This document shows, one piece after another, positions 43,592-52,849 of a stretch of DNA of 64,000 bases. Both the position numbers and the translations under genes were made by a program. Every line of letters starts with the position of its first letter. The first letter of the stretch is position 1. The notes below the pieces were generated by a model. The model had not been told where the DNA came from. It saw only the letters and a list, made by a program, of their open reading frames with translations, and ran no database searches. The stretch is from Massilia putida. Lineage in GTDB: Bacteria > Pseudomonadota > Gammaproteobacteria > Burkholderiales > Burkholderiaceae_D. The stretch is from the NCBI RefSeq assembly GCF_001941825.1, contig NZ_CP019037.1, positions 124,001-188,000 of the forward strand, written 5' to 3'.

Positions 43592-46048
43592 ATGGCAGCG
43601 CACGGCAATCAACCCCGCATGCCCGTGGTACGGGACGTGCAAGACTTCGATCGCGCTTCGGGTAACCTGCTCGAACGCGTGATCTTCAACCATCGCCTGG
43701 TCGTGCTGCTGGCATGCCTGCTGGCCACGCTGTTCCTCGGCTATTCGGCCACCCGGATCAAGGTCAATGCCAACTTCGAGCGCATGATCCCGCTCGGCAG
43801 TCCGTATATCCAGAACTACCTCGCGAACAAGGCGCAGCTGCCGGGCCTCGGCAACACGGTGCGGATCGTCGTCGAGAACAAGACCGGCGACATCTACGAC
43901 CCGGCCTACCTCGACGTCATGCGTAAGGTGAACGACGACCTGTACATGATCGACGGCGTCGACCGCTCGTGGATGAAGTCGATCTGGATGCCGATCGTGC
44001 GCTGGCGCGAGGTAACGGAGGACGGCATCACGGGCGGCCCCGTGATGCCGCCCCAGTTCGACGGCAGCCCCGCCGAACTGGCCAGGCTGCGCGCCAACGT
44101 GGCCAAGGCCGGCATCGTCGGACGCCTCGTCGCGCTCGACATGAAATCGAGCATGATCGTCGCGCCGCTGCTCGACCGCGACCCCAAGACCGGCGAGCCG
44201 CTCGACTACGGCGCGTTCTCGCGCAAGCTGGAAGACAAGATCCGCACCTACGAGAGCGCGAAGGTCGGCATCCACATCGTCGGCTTCGCCAAGATCGTCG
44301 GCGACCTGATCGACGGCCTGAAGGCAGTGATGATGTTCTTCGCCGTCTCGGTGGCCGTCGCCACCGTGTTCGTCTACCTGTACACGCGCTGCGTGCGCAG
44401 CACCGTGCTGCTGGTGTCGGCCGCGGTGATCGGCGTGGTGTGGCTGCTCGGCCTGATGCAGCTGCTGGGCTACGAGCTCGACCCGTACTCGATCCTGGTC
44501 CCGTTCCTGATCTTCGCGATCGGCCTCTCGCACGGCGCCCAGAAAATGAACGGCATCATCCAGGACATCGGGCGCGGCACCCACAAGTACGTGGCCGCGC
44601 GCTATACCTTCCGGCGCCTGTTCGTGGCCGGCGTGACGGCGCTGCTGGCCAACATCGTCGGCTTCGCCGTGCTGATCATCATCGACATCCCGGTCATCCG
44701 CGACCTCGCTATCACCACCAGCATCGGCGTGTCGGTACTGGTCTTCACGAAGCTGTTCCTGATCCCGGTGGCGCTGTCCTACATCGGCATCGGCAAGAAG
44801 GCGGCGCAGCGCGCACTGGAAGCCGACCGCGACATGGCCCAGGGACAGTCGCTGCTGGGCCGGGTGTGGGGGCGGCTCGACGCGCTGACCGGGCGCCGCT
44901 GGGCGTTCGGCGTGAGCATCCTGGCGCTGCTCGTCACCGTGGCGTCGGCGCTCGTGATGCAGGGCCTGCGCATCGGCGACCTCGACGCCGGCGCGCCGGA
45001 ACTGCGGCCCGATTCGCGCTACAACCGCGACAACGCCTACATCACGCGCAACTACGGCCTGTCGAGCGACCAGTTCGTGGTGATCATGAAGACCGCGGAC
45101 GAAGGCTGCCGCCTGTATTCGGCGCTGACGAAAATGGACGGCCTGGCGCAGCTGCTGCGCGCGGACCCGGCTGTGCAGACCACGACGTCGCTCGCCGAGG
45201 CCGTGCGCTTCACCACCGCCGCGATGTCGGAAGGGAGCGGCAAGTGGATGACGATCAGCCGCAACCAGGCGATCACCGACGGCGCCATGACGGCGGCGGC
45301 GATCGCCACGCCCGACATCACCAACCAGAGCTGCTCGGTGTCGCCGCTCGTGGTCTACCTGCGCGACCACAAGGCCGACACCGTGGCGCGCATCCTCAAG
45401 ACGTCGAGCCAGTACGCCCAGGCCAACAACACCCCGGCCGGCGCCAAGGAGCCCGTGACCTTCCTGCTGGCGGCCGGCAACGCCGGCATTGAGGCCGCCA
45501 CCAACATCGAGGTTGGCAAGAGCATCGTCATGATGTATCTGGCCGTCTACGGCTCGACCGCCCTGCTGTGCCTGATCACGTTCCGCAGCGTGCGTGCCAC
45601 CATCGTCGCGCTGATCCCGCTGGTGATCACGACCGTCCTGTGCAAGGCGCTGATGGTCTGGCTGGGCATCGGGCTGAAAGTGGCGACCCTGCCGGTGATC
45701 GCGGTCGGGGTGGGGGTCGGGGTCGACTACGCGCTGTACCTGCTGTCGGTGCAGCTGGCCTGCCAGCGGCGCGGCGACAGCCTGCGCGCCGCCTACCGCC
45801 GTTCGCTCGACTTCACCGGCAAGGTCGTGGCCCTGGTCGGCATGACGATGGCCGCCGGCGTCGTCACGTGGGCCTGGTCGCCCATCAAGTTTCAGGCCGA
45901 CATGGGCATCCTGCTGACCTTCATGTTCCTCTGGAATATGCTCGGCGCACTCGTGCTCACGCCGGCACTGTCGTATTTCCTGCTCAATCCCCGCCGCGCA
46001 CAGGACGATGCGTGCGTCAGCCCTACCTTGGAGAAAAACTATGTTTGA
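43592..46048 (+). CDS. RND-superfamily (MMPL-type) transporter
   Basis: 818 residues in two similar halves. TM1 is near 33-53, a periplasmic domain follows to about 225, then five segments to about 375 ('VPFLIFAIGLSHGAQKMNG'); TM7 is near 430, a second periplasmic domain to about 640, and five more segments ('VIAVGVGVGVDYALYLLS'). The charged residues in the segment 4 and 10 region fit a proton-driven carrier. It is related to HpnN/MmpL lipid transporters rather than AcrB. With DUF1302, DUF1329 and YCF48 it would carry a hydrophobic substrate across the envelope. Confidence 0.9.
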   Translation: MAAHGNQPRMPVVRDVQDFDRASGNLLERVIFNHRLVVLLACLLATLFLGYSATRIKVNANFERMIPLGSPYIQNYLANKAQLPGLGNTVRIVVENKTGDIYDPAYLDVMRKVNDDLYMIDGVDRSWMKSIWMPIVRWREVTEDGITGGPVMPPQFDGSPAELARLRANVAKAGIVGRLVALDMKSSMIVAPLLDRDPKTGEPLDYGAFSRKLEDKIRTYESAKVGIHIVGFAKIVGDLIDGLKAVMMFFAVSVAVATVFVYLYTRCVRSTVLLVSAAVIGVVWLLGLMQLLGYELDPYSILVPFLIFAIGLSHGAQKMNGIIQDIGRGTHKYVAARYTFRRLFVAGVTALLANIVGFAVLIIIDIPVIRDLAITTSIGVSVLVFTKLFLIPVALSYIGIGKKAAQRALEADRDMAQGQSLLGRVWGRLDALTGRRWAFGVSILALLVTVASALVMQGLRIGDLDAGAPELRPDSRYNRDNAYITRNYGLSSDQFVVIMKTADEGCRLYSALTKMDGLAQLLRADPAVQTTTSLAEAVRFTTAAMSEGSGKWMTISRNQAITDGAMTAAAIATPDITNQSCSVSPLVVYLRDHKADTVARILKTSSQYAQANNTPAGAKEPVTFLLAAGNAGIEAATNIEVGKSIVMMYLAVYGSTALLCLITFRSVRATIVALIPLVITTVLCKALMVWLGIGLKVATLPVIAVGVGVGVDYALYLLSVQLACQRRGDSLRAAYRRSLDFTGKVVALVGMTMAAGVVTWAWSPIKFQADMGILLTFMFLWNMLGALVLTPALSYFLLNPRRAQDDACVSPTLEKNYV

Positions 46049-47006
46049 CCTGCTGCTGTCAGCCGACATGATGCTGCCCGACCCGGACGGCATGACCGAC
46101 CTGCTCGTGAGCAAACTGGGGGTGCACAGCCACCCGAACTGGCGCCAGGCCTTCGACAACCATCCGTACATCGCCCATTTCCTGCGCGTGCATAAATCGC
46201 TGGCCGTCGCGCCGACGCGCCTTGAGCCGCAGTGGCACCTGGACTACGACAACCCGGGCGACCCGATGTTCCACGAGTTTCTCGAGAGCCTGAAGGACTA
46301 CCAGGGCCGCCACCGCCCGATGCTCACGCACTCGGTGGTGCTGGCGCTGCAGGGCCCGAAGTTCGACGTCTTCGTGGACAAGCTGATGCGCCGCGGTCTC
46401 GCCTTCCGCATGGCCCAGCGCACGCCCGAGATGCCGTTCGACCGCCTGTGGCTGGGCGCGACGCCGGAACGCCCGCGCTACACGCCCGCCGTCGACGGCG
46501 GCCTGTGCATCGAAGTGATGCCGACCGAGCCGCTGCAGATGCCGCCGGAAACCTTCGCCAGCCCGCCGGCCCAGCCGCGCGACCCGAAGCCGGGCGACAT
46601 GGTGCGGATCAGCGCGCGCGCCTTCATCGTGCGCGATCTCGACCACACGCTGCGCTGCTGCTCGACGAACCTCGACTGGGAACCGCGCGGCGGCGTCGAA
46701 CTGCTGGCCCGCGAAGGCCAGCGCCGCGCCGTGATGCCGTTCACGGTCGCCAACAGCGCGGCCTTGCACGTGATCCAGCCGACCGCGTGGAACACCCCGG
46801 CCGCGCACTACCTCAACAACTGGGGACCGGGCCTGTACTACATCCGCATTGCCGTGAACGGGCTAGAGGCCAAGGCCGACGACCTGCGTGCACGCGGCAC
46901 GCGCTTTACCTGGGTCGAGGAATCGGAGTCCGCCGGCGGGCGCCCGCTGATCCGCATCGAGCCGTCGGAACTGCGCGGCCAGGTCATCGAGTTCGAGGAA
47001 GCGTGA
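46041..47006 (+). CDS. VOC/glyoxalase-like protein of unknown function
   Basis: 321 residues. The ATG lies within the last codons of the RND gene (8-base overlap) after GGAGAAAAACT. Two VOC-like halves can be made out, with His residues at 'HFLRVHKSLAV' and 'LHVIQPTAWN' and an acidic end 'IRIEPSELRGQVIEF'. It could be a dioxygenase, isomerase or epimerase of the VOC fold, but the metal ligands are not certain. Not recognisably BphC-like. Confidence 0.6.
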   Translation: MFDLLLSADMMLPDPDGMTDLLVSKLGVHSHPNWRQAFDNHPYIAHFLRVHKSLAVAPTRLEPQWHLDYDNPGDPMFHEFLESLKDYQGRHRPMLTHSVVLALQGPKFDVFVDKLMRRGLAFRMAQRTPEMPFDRLWLGATPERPRYTPAVDGGLCIEVMPTEPLQMPPETFASPPAQPRDPKPGDMVRISARAFIVRDLDHTLRCCSTNLDWEPRGGVELLAREGQRRAVMPFTVANSAALHVIQPTAWNTPAAHYLNNWGPGLYYIRIAVNGLEAKADDLRARGTRFTWVEESESAGGRPLIRIEPSELRGQVIEFEEA

Positions 47007-47007
47007 C

Positions 47008-47838
47008 ATGGGCGACACCGACCTGAAGCACAACGGCGGCGTGGCAGCGCGCGCCGTCAACGAGGCCGTCACCATCGAGCGCGAAGGCAGCCTGGGTTGG
47101 GTGGTGCTGACGCGCCCAGGCCAGATCAACGCGATCAACGACGACGTCCGCAACGGCGTGCCGCATGCGCTGCGCGAACTCGACGCCGACCCGGCGATCC
47201 GCGTGATCGCGATCCGCGGCGCTGGCCTGCGCGGCTTCTGCGCCGGCGCCGACATCAAGGAAAAGCGCGGCCCGGAAACCGCAATCGAGGTGCGCAGCCG
47301 GATGCAGGGCGCGCGCTGGATCGAAGCGGTCGACACCGTCCAGAAGCCGGTGATCGCCGCGGTGCACGGCTATTGCATGGGCGGCGGCCTGGAACTGGCG
47401 CTGGCCTGCGACATCCGCTACGCCACGCCGGATGCCGTCTTCAGCCTGCCGGAAACGGCGCTCGGCCTTATTCCCGGCGGCGGCGGCACGCAGCGCCTGG
47501 CGCGCGTGGTGGGCCCCGGCCGGGCGATGGACCTGTTGCTGACCGGCGAGCGCCTCGACGCGGCCGCGGCGAAGGACATCGGGCTGGTCACGCGCGTCGC
47601 GAGCGCGTCGGACGCACTGGTCGACGAGGTGCGCGCGTTCGCCACGCGCATTGCGGCGCGTGCGCCGGCAGCCACCTTGCTCGTCAAGCGCGCGGCCCGC
47701 AGCGCCCTCGACCTGGAGCTGAAGCAGGGACTGGACCTCGAACTCGACCTGTTCGCCATGCTCAAGCCGAGCGAAGATGCACGAGAAGCCGCGCTGGCCT
47801 TCAGCGAGAAGCGGCCGCCGAATTTCATCGGCCGCTGA
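47008..47838 (+). CDS. Enoyl-CoA hydratase
   Basis: 276 residues. Unlike the crotonase at 14379, both catalytic Glu positions are kept: 'GGGLELALACD' and 'FSLPETALGLIPGGGGTQRL'; the oxyanion loop 'GFCAGADIKE' is present. An N-terminal extension of about 20 residues is not conserved. It follows the VOC gene by 1 base. Adds water to an enoyl-CoA of the degradation spiral. Confidence 0.9.
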   Translation: MGDTDLKHNGGVAARAVNEAVTIEREGSLGWVVLTRPGQINAINDDVRNGVPHALRELDADPAIRVIAIRGAGLRGFCAGADIKEKRGPETAIEVRSRMQGARWIEAVDTVQKPVIAAVHGYCMGGGLELALACDIRYATPDAVFSLPETALGLIPGGGGTQRLARVVGPGRAMDLLLTGERLDAAAAKDIGLVTRVASASDALVDEVRAFATRIAARAPAATLLVKRAARSALDLELKQGLDLELDLFAMLKPSEDAREAALAFSEKRPPNFIGR

Positions 47839-47866
47839 ACGCGGCCCAACCTGACGGAGACCGGGT

Positions 47867-48709
47867 ATGAACGAACAAGAAAACAAAGGGAAGCTGGACG
47901 GACGGGTCGCGATCGTGACCGGCGCCGCCGGCGGCCTGGGCGCCGAGGCGGCGCGCGTGCTGGCGGCGCACGGGGCGCGGGTGGCCATCGTCGACATCGA
48001 CGGCGAGGGCGCGCGCCGGGTCGCGGCCGGCATCGACGCGCAGGGCGGACAGGCGCTGGCGCTGCAGTGCGACATCGCGAGCGAGGCCGAGGTCGGCGCG
48101 ATGGTCGAGGCGGTGGTGGCGCGCTTCGGGCGCGTGGACGTCCTGCACAACAACGCGGCCGTGCTGAACGTGGAACAGCGCCGGCGCGACCGCGACGTCG
48201 TCAACATGGATGTCGACGCCTGGGACCGCGCCATGGCGGTCAACCTGCGCGGCGCCATGTTGTGCAGCAAGTACGCGATCCGCGAAATGCTCAAGCATGG
48301 GCGCGGCTCGGTGATCTTCGTCACCTCGGGCTTGGGCGCGCAGGGCGACCTGTCGCTGACGGCCTACGCGGCGTCGAAGGCGGCGCTGGCGATGCTGGCG
48401 CGCTCGGTGGCGGCGCAGTACGGCAAGCAGGGCATCCGCTCGAACGCGCTGCAGATCGGGCTGGCCCCGGCCGAGAACGCGCACGAGAGCATGCCGGCGC
48501 CGCTGCTCGAGATCCTGCGCGAGAACCACCTGACGCCCGAACTGGGCACGCCGCGCCAGATCGCCGATGTCGTGGCGTTCCTGGCGTCCGACGAATCGGC
48601 CTTCGTCACGGGCACCACGCTGGTGGCGGACGGGGGTTTCGGCAGCCATACGCCTTCGCTGGTGGCGATGAAGGCCTTGTTTGCGCAAACCGGCGCGAAA
48701 GGGATGTGA
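47867..48709 (+). CDS. Short-chain dehydrogenase/reductase
   Basis: 280 residues. 'VTGAAGGLGAEAAR' loop, 'LHNNAAV', catalytic 'YAASK' near residue 166, and 'TTLVADGGFGSHTPS' at the end. The stop overlaps the next start by one base (TGATG). Probably works on a hydroxylated intermediate of the hydratase. Confidence 0.86.
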   Translation: MNEQENKGKLDGRVAIVTGAAGGLGAEAARVLAAHGARVAIVDIDGEGARRVAAGIDAQGGQALALQCDIASEAEVGAMVEAVVARFGRVDVLHNNAAVLNVEQRRRDRDVVNMDVDAWDRAMAVNLRGAMLCSKYAIREMLKHGRGSVIFVTSGLGAQGDLSLTAYAASKAALAMLARSVAAQYGKQGIRSNALQIGLAPAENAHESMPAPLLEILRENHLTPELGTPRQIADVVAFLASDESAFVTGTTLVADGGFGSHTPSLVAMKALFAQTGAKGM

Positions 48710-49635
48710 TGAAAGCTGCCGTCATTCATGAACGTGGCGCGGCACCGGTCATCGCCGAGTTTCCGGAACCGGCGCCACGCGACGGCGCGGTCCTGATTGA
48801 CGTCGACACGGCCGGCCTGGGCGGCTGGGACGTGCTGGGCGCGTACCGCCTCGGCGTGCAATACCCGTGCGTGATCCGCGGCGAGGGCGTGGGCCGCGCG
48901 CCGGACGGGCGCCGCGTCTACTTCGGCGAACGCTCCGTGCTGCCGTACGGCGCCTGGGCCGAGCGCACGCTGGTACCGGTCGAGGAAGTCTGGGACGTGC
49001 CGGACGACGTCGACGACCGCACCGCGATCGCGATGGGTATCGCCGCCACCGGCGCGCTGGTGCCGCTGGAGCAGGCGAAGATCCAGCCGGGTGAACAGGT
49101 GCTGGTGTTGGGTGCGACCGGCACGCTGGGCCAGATCGCGCTGCAGCTGGCACGCTACCTTGGCGCCGGGCGCGTGGTCGCCGCCGCCCGTTCGGCCGAC
49201 GCGCTGGCGCGGCTGAAGGCGCGCGGCATCGCCGACGAGATCGTGGTGCTGGGCGGCGACGATGATGCCGCGAAACTGCAGGCGATCACGGACGAGGGCT
49301 TCGACGTCGTGCTCGACCTGGTCTGCGGCCAGCCGATGCTGGATGCCCTCAAGGCGACGCGCTGGGGCGCGCGCATCATGACCATCGGCACCGGGGCCGG
49401 GCGCAAGGTCAACCTCGATATCGCCGACCTGTTGTTCCGCACGCTGTCGTGCATCGGCACCGGCCAGCGGCCGCCGGCCGACCGCCGCGCGATCTGGGAG
49501 CGCCTGCTGCGCATCGCGCGCGAGCAGGACATCCGGATCGATTACAGCGATTTTGCGCTCGACGACGCGGGCGCGGCCTGGGCGGCGCAGGTGGCCGGAC
49601 CGCACGCGAAGATCACCGCGCGGGTGCGCGGCTGA
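48709..49635 (+). CDS. MDR-type quinone oxidoreductase-like reductase
   Basis: 308 residues of the zinc-free medium-chain dehydrogenase/reductase class. N-terminal GroES-like part, then the NADPH loop 'VLVLGATGTLGQIALQLA' near 125 and 'ARSADALARLKARG'. No structural zinc Cys cluster is present. It would reduce an activated double bond of an enone or enoyl thioester, using NAD(P)H. Confidence 0.83.
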   Translation: MKAAVIHERGAAPVIAEFPEPAPRDGAVLIDVDTAGLGGWDVLGAYRLGVQYPCVIRGEGVGRAPDGRRVYFGERSVLPYGAWAERTLVPVEEVWDVPDDVDDRTAIAMGIAATGALVPLEQAKIQPGEQVLVLGATGTLGQIALQLARYLGAGRVVAAARSADALARLKARGIADEIVVLGGDDDAAKLQAITDEGFDVVLDLVCGQPMLDALKATRWGARIMTIGTGAGRKVNLDIADLLFRTLSCIGTGQRPPADRRAIWERLLRIAREQDIRIDYSDFALDDAGAAWAAQVAGPHAKITARVRG

Positions 49636-49658
49636 AGCCCGGCGCGGAGAGGGACACA

Positions 49659-50573
49659 ATGACATCAGGGCAATGGTGGATCGTCGCGCTGTCGGAGCAG
49701 CTGGCGCCGGGCAAGACGCTGGCAGTGGTCTGTGACGGCGCGCAGGTGGCGCTGTTCCGCAGCGCCGCGGGCGAAGCGTTCGCTCTGGAAGACCGCTGCC
49801 CGCACCGGCGCGTGCTGCTGTCGCCGGGGCAGGTCAGGCCGGGCGGGTTGCAGTGTCCCTACCACGGCTGGACCTTCGACGGCGCGAGCGGGCTGTGCAC
49901 CGATATCCCGAACCTGCGGCGTGACGAGAAGATCCCGCCGGCGGCGGCGCGCGCCTATCCGGTTGCCGAATTGAACGGCTTCATCCACGTGCATACCGGC
50001 ACCGGCGACATGCCGGGCACGCTCCCCGGCGCGGCTTACCGGGCGGCGGGACGAGAGTTTACGGGGACGGCGGTAGCGGCCATCGCATTTGCGGACTACC
50101 TCGACGTCATGCTCGACGGTCCGGAATGCCTGCTCGATTTCCCGGGCGTGACGATCACGGATTTTTTCATCGGCGATCCGCGCCGCGATGGCACGCATCT
50201 CGTGCTCGACCGCGGCGCCGTCTGGAAGGGCAGGGGACCCGGTCCGGCATTCGTGCGCGACCATCCGCTGCTGGTGCGCACCCGCGTGCCGCTGGCGGGC
50301 GGCGACGTCGTGGTGGAATTGCTGGACGCGGCCGAACGGCCGCTGGTGACGCTGCTGGTCGCCGCCAGCGCCAACCGGCGCGGGACCACCGGCCTCGTAT
50401 GGCGAGGCTTCGCCCATGCGGGCGCGCAAACTGCGCCGCCGGGATGGCGCCTGCGCCGGCTGGCCGGGGCGGCCCCGTTCACGGTGCGGGCCTGCATCGA
50501 TGGACGCGCCATCGCGGCCCTCGAAGCGGCGCCGTCGCGCGAACGGCGGGACCTGTTGGAGGATGTCGCATGA
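49659..50573 (+). CDS. Rieske-domain protein lacking the oxygenase iron site (half-Rieske A)
   Basis: 304 residues. A complete Rieske cluster motif is present: C47, H49, C66, H69 (C-x-H-x16-C-x2-H). In the catalytic domain, the segment that should hold D-x2-H-x4-H (about 144-163, 'FADYLDVMLDGPECLLDFPG') has no His, so the mononuclear iron site is missing. The gene overlaps (ATGA) a second protein with the opposite defect. It probably supplies electrons to that partner; a stand-alone ferredoxin role is possible. Confidence 0.82.
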   Translation: MTSGQWWIVALSEQLAPGKTLAVVCDGAQVALFRSAAGEAFALEDRCPHRRVLLSPGQVRPGGLQCPYHGWTFDGASGLCTDIPNLRRDEKIPPAAARAYPVAELNGFIHVHTGTGDMPGTLPGAAYRAAGREFTGTAVAAIAFADYLDVMLDGPECLLDFPGVTITDFFIGDPRRDGTHLVLDRGAVWKGRGPGPAFVRDHPLLVRTRVPLAGGDVVVELLDAAERPLVTLLVAASANRRGTTGLVWRGFAHAGAQTAPPGWRLRRLAGAAPFTVRACIDGRAIAALEAAPSRERRDLLEDVA

Positions 50574-51604
50574 ACATGGATGACAAGGCGGCGCGCTTCG
50601 CCGCGCCGGACGCGAAACGCGACTGGATACCCGGTAACATCGACCTGCGCGACACCTGGTTCCCGGTGGCCTACAGCGCCGACGTCGGCAACCGCCCGTT
50701 GCGCCGGATCGTGCACGCGCAGGACGTCTACCTGTGGCGCGAGCTGGGACGGGTGCGCGCGGCCGAGTTCCGGCCCGACCTGTTGGAGAGCCGGCGCGCC
50801 GGCGCCACCGCCTTCACCGGCGGTTCCTGCTACTACCGCGTCCATGAGCGCTACGGCTACGTATGGATCTGGTACGGCAATCCCGACAACGCGCACGCGG
50901 ACCTGATCCCGCTGATTCCGTTCCTGCCGGCGGACGGCGCGGGCATCCCGCGCTACACCCAACGCTCGGTGCGGTTCGATGCCGCGTCGCCGCTGTCGGT
51001 CGAGAACCTGATCGACCTCACGCATGCCGATTTCCTGCATGCGAATACCATCGGCGACGGGCAATCGGAGAGCGACGTGGTCGAGTTCAGCTCGACGTCC
51101 GAGACGCTGACGCGCACCCGCGTCGTCACCCGCAAGTCGGTGGCGCCGGTGATGCGCTGGATCGGCGGCGTGCGCGCGCAGTACCAGGACCTGCGCGCGG
51201 TGCTGCACGTCCACCTGCGCAACAACCTGTGCATTTCGTATCCCAGCTTCACGCCCGGCTACGCGATACCCAACGTGCAGCCGTTCGTGCCCGTCGGGAA
51301 GCACCGCTCGCGCGTCGACCAGACCAACTACACGGTGCACGCGCCGGCGCCGTTCCGCTGGCTGATGCCGCGCATCTCCTACGTCATCCAGCCGCAGGAC
51401 AACTCGGTGCTGCGGCCGCAGAACGCGCGCTACTTCGACCCGGGCCAGCGGCGCGATCTCAGCTCGCGCTTCGACGCACCAGGCAACCGCTACCGGGTGC
51501 TGATGACGCGCCTGGCCGAACGCCAGCGCGCGGGCGACTTCGGCTACGGTGCTGATGCCGATCCGGCGCAGGATATTTCCGCCGTCCTCGGGATGCGGCC
51601 CTAG
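50570..51604 (+). CDS. Rieske-oxygenase catalytic protein lacking the Rieske cluster (half-Rieske B)
   Basis: 344 residues. The oxygenase iron motif is intact: D149, H152, H157 in 'ENLIDLTHADFLHA'. The N-terminal domain keeps the fold ('DTWFPVAYSADVG', 'ERYGYVWIWYGNP') but has lost both Cys-His pairs, with only one Cys (C87) in the first 120 residues. GGAGG lies 7 bases before ATG 50570. Together with the preceding gene it would form one working Rieske oxygenase split over two chains, as NdmC is known to borrow a Rieske centre from NdmD. Substrate unknown. Confidence 0.82.
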   Translation: MNMDDKAARFAAPDAKRDWIPGNIDLRDTWFPVAYSADVGNRPLRRIVHAQDVYLWRELGRVRAAEFRPDLLESRRAGATAFTGGSCYYRVHERYGYVWIWYGNPDNAHADLIPLIPFLPADGAGIPRYTQRSVRFDAASPLSVENLIDLTHADFLHANTIGDGQSESDVVEFSSTSETLTRTRVVTRKSVAPVMRWIGGVRAQYQDLRAVLHVHLRNNLCISYPSFTPGYAIPNVQPFVPVGKHRSRVDQTNYTVHAPAPFRWLMPRISYVIQPQDNSVLRPQNARYFDPGQRRDLSSRFDAPGNRYRVLMTRLAERQRAGDFGYGADADPAQDISAVLGMRP

Positions 51605-52801
51605 GTGCAGGCCGGCCCTGTCGTCCGGGCGTCCGGCCTGCCTGGCATTACCTTGATCCTGGCCGGGCTGGCGATGCTGGGACCGTTCTCGATCAACGCC
51701 TACCTGCCGTCGTTCCCGGACATGGAGCGGACGTTGCACACGGACCGGGTCGCGCTGCAGCAGACGATCTCGGTGTATTTCGCCGCGTTCGCGTTCATGT
51801 CGCTGTGGCACGGCGCGATTGCCGATGCCTGCGGGCGGCGCAGGGTGGTGCTGGCCGGACTGGCCACGTATGCGCTGGCCTCGTTGGGCTGCGCGTTCGC
51901 CACGCGCGTCGGGCAGCTGTTGCCGTTGCGCGCGCTGCAGGGCCTGTCCGCCGGCGCCGGCATCGTGATCGGCCGCGCGGTGGTGCGCGACCTGCATGAG
52001 GGGCCGCTCGCGCGGCGCATGATGTCGCAGGTCGTCATGATGTACGGGCTGGCGCCGGCGGTCGCGCCGCTGGCCGGCGGAGCGCTGCAGCGGGCGTTCG
52101 GATGGCGTGCCGTGTTCCTGTTCCTAGCGCTGCTGGCGGCCACACTGTTCGCGGCGGTGGCGTTGCGCTTGCCGGAGACCCTGGCGCCGCAGGCGCGCCA
52201 GCCGTTCCGGCTCGCGCCGCTCGCGCAAGGCTATGCGCGGGTGCTGGGCAACCGCGCGTTCATGACCTGGTCGCTGTCGTACGCCGCGATGTTCGGCGCG
52301 TTCTTCATCTACGTGCTGTCGGCGCCCGTGTTCCTGATGCGGCACCTCGGCCTGGGCGAAGCGGATTTCCTGTGGCTGTTCGGACCCGCGACGGTCGGAC
52401 TGGTCGCCGGCTCGGCGCTGGCCGGCAAGGCCGCCGCGCGCTGGCCGGTGCGGCTCACGTTGCAGGTCGGGTTCGCACTGATGGGCGCGGCGATCGCCTG
52501 CGACCTCGCGGTCTGCCTGGCGGCCCCGGCGGGCGCCGGCTGGTACGTGCTGCACCTGTTCGTGTTCAATCTCGGCATGGCGCTGGCGATGCCGACCCTG
52601 ACGATCCGGGGGCTCGACTGCGTCCCCGAGCGGCGCGGCCTGGGATCGTCGGTGCAACTGTTCGTCCAGACGGGCTTCAACGCCGTGATCGCCGCCGTCC
52701 TGGCGCCCCTGCTGTGGGGATCGCTGCTGTCGCTCGCGCTCGGCGCGGCCGCGTTGTTCGTGTGTGCGGGCGCCGGCGCGCTGCTGGCCGCGCGCACGTA
52801 A
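51605..52801 (+). CDS. MFS transporter, Bcr/CflA-like
   Basis: 398 residues, 12 segments, DHA1 drug/proton antiporter pattern: 'SINAYLPSFPDMERTL' after TM1, 'GAIADACGRRRVVLAG' loop, and 'QGLSAGAGIVIGRAVVRDL' motif C region. GTG start directly after the half-Rieske B stop. Probably exports a pathway product or toxic substrate. Last gene of the operon that starts at 39277. Confidence 0.85.
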   Translation: MQAGPVVRASGLPGITLILAGLAMLGPFSINAYLPSFPDMERTLHTDRVALQQTISVYFAAFAFMSLWHGAIADACGRRRVVLAGLATYALASLGCAFATRVGQLLPLRALQGLSAGAGIVIGRAVVRDLHEGPLARRMMSQVVMMYGLAPAVAPLAGGALQRAFGWRAVFLFLALLAATLFAAVALRLPETLAPQARQPFRLAPLAQGYARVLGNRAFMTWSLSYAAMFGAFFIYVLSAPVFLMRHLGLGEADFLWLFGPATVGLVAGSALAGKAAARWPVRLTLQVGFALMGAAIACDLAVCLAAPAGAGWYVLHLFVFNLGMALAMPTLTIRGLDCVPERRGLGSSVQLFVQTGFNAVIAAVLAPLLWGSLLSLALGAAALFVCAGAGALLAART

Positions 52802-52806
52802 AACCG

Positions 52807-52831
52807 CCCGCGCCCGCAAGACGGGGGCGGG
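52807..52831. terminator. Hairpin between convergent permease and dioxygenase genes
   Basis: CCCGCGCCCG (52807-52816) pairs with CGGGGGCGGG (52822-52831) over 10 bases with one mismatch and a 5-base loop, in the 48-base gap between two converging operons. There is no T-run. Confidence 0.45.
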
Positions 52832-52849
52832 AGGTCAAGGTGCAGGCGC

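Noticed and set aside
43301..46171. Long minus-strand open frame opposite the RND transporter
   Set aside because: Same reason: antisense shadow with low-complexity His/Asp/Arg content; the + strand has a coherent transporter with correct membrane segments.
49659..51604. One Rieske oxygenase gene broken by a frameshift
   Set aside because: Both proteins are 300-plus residues with their own starts and ribosome sites, and each contains both domains, one degenerate. The remnants overlap in the alignment instead of continuing each other.
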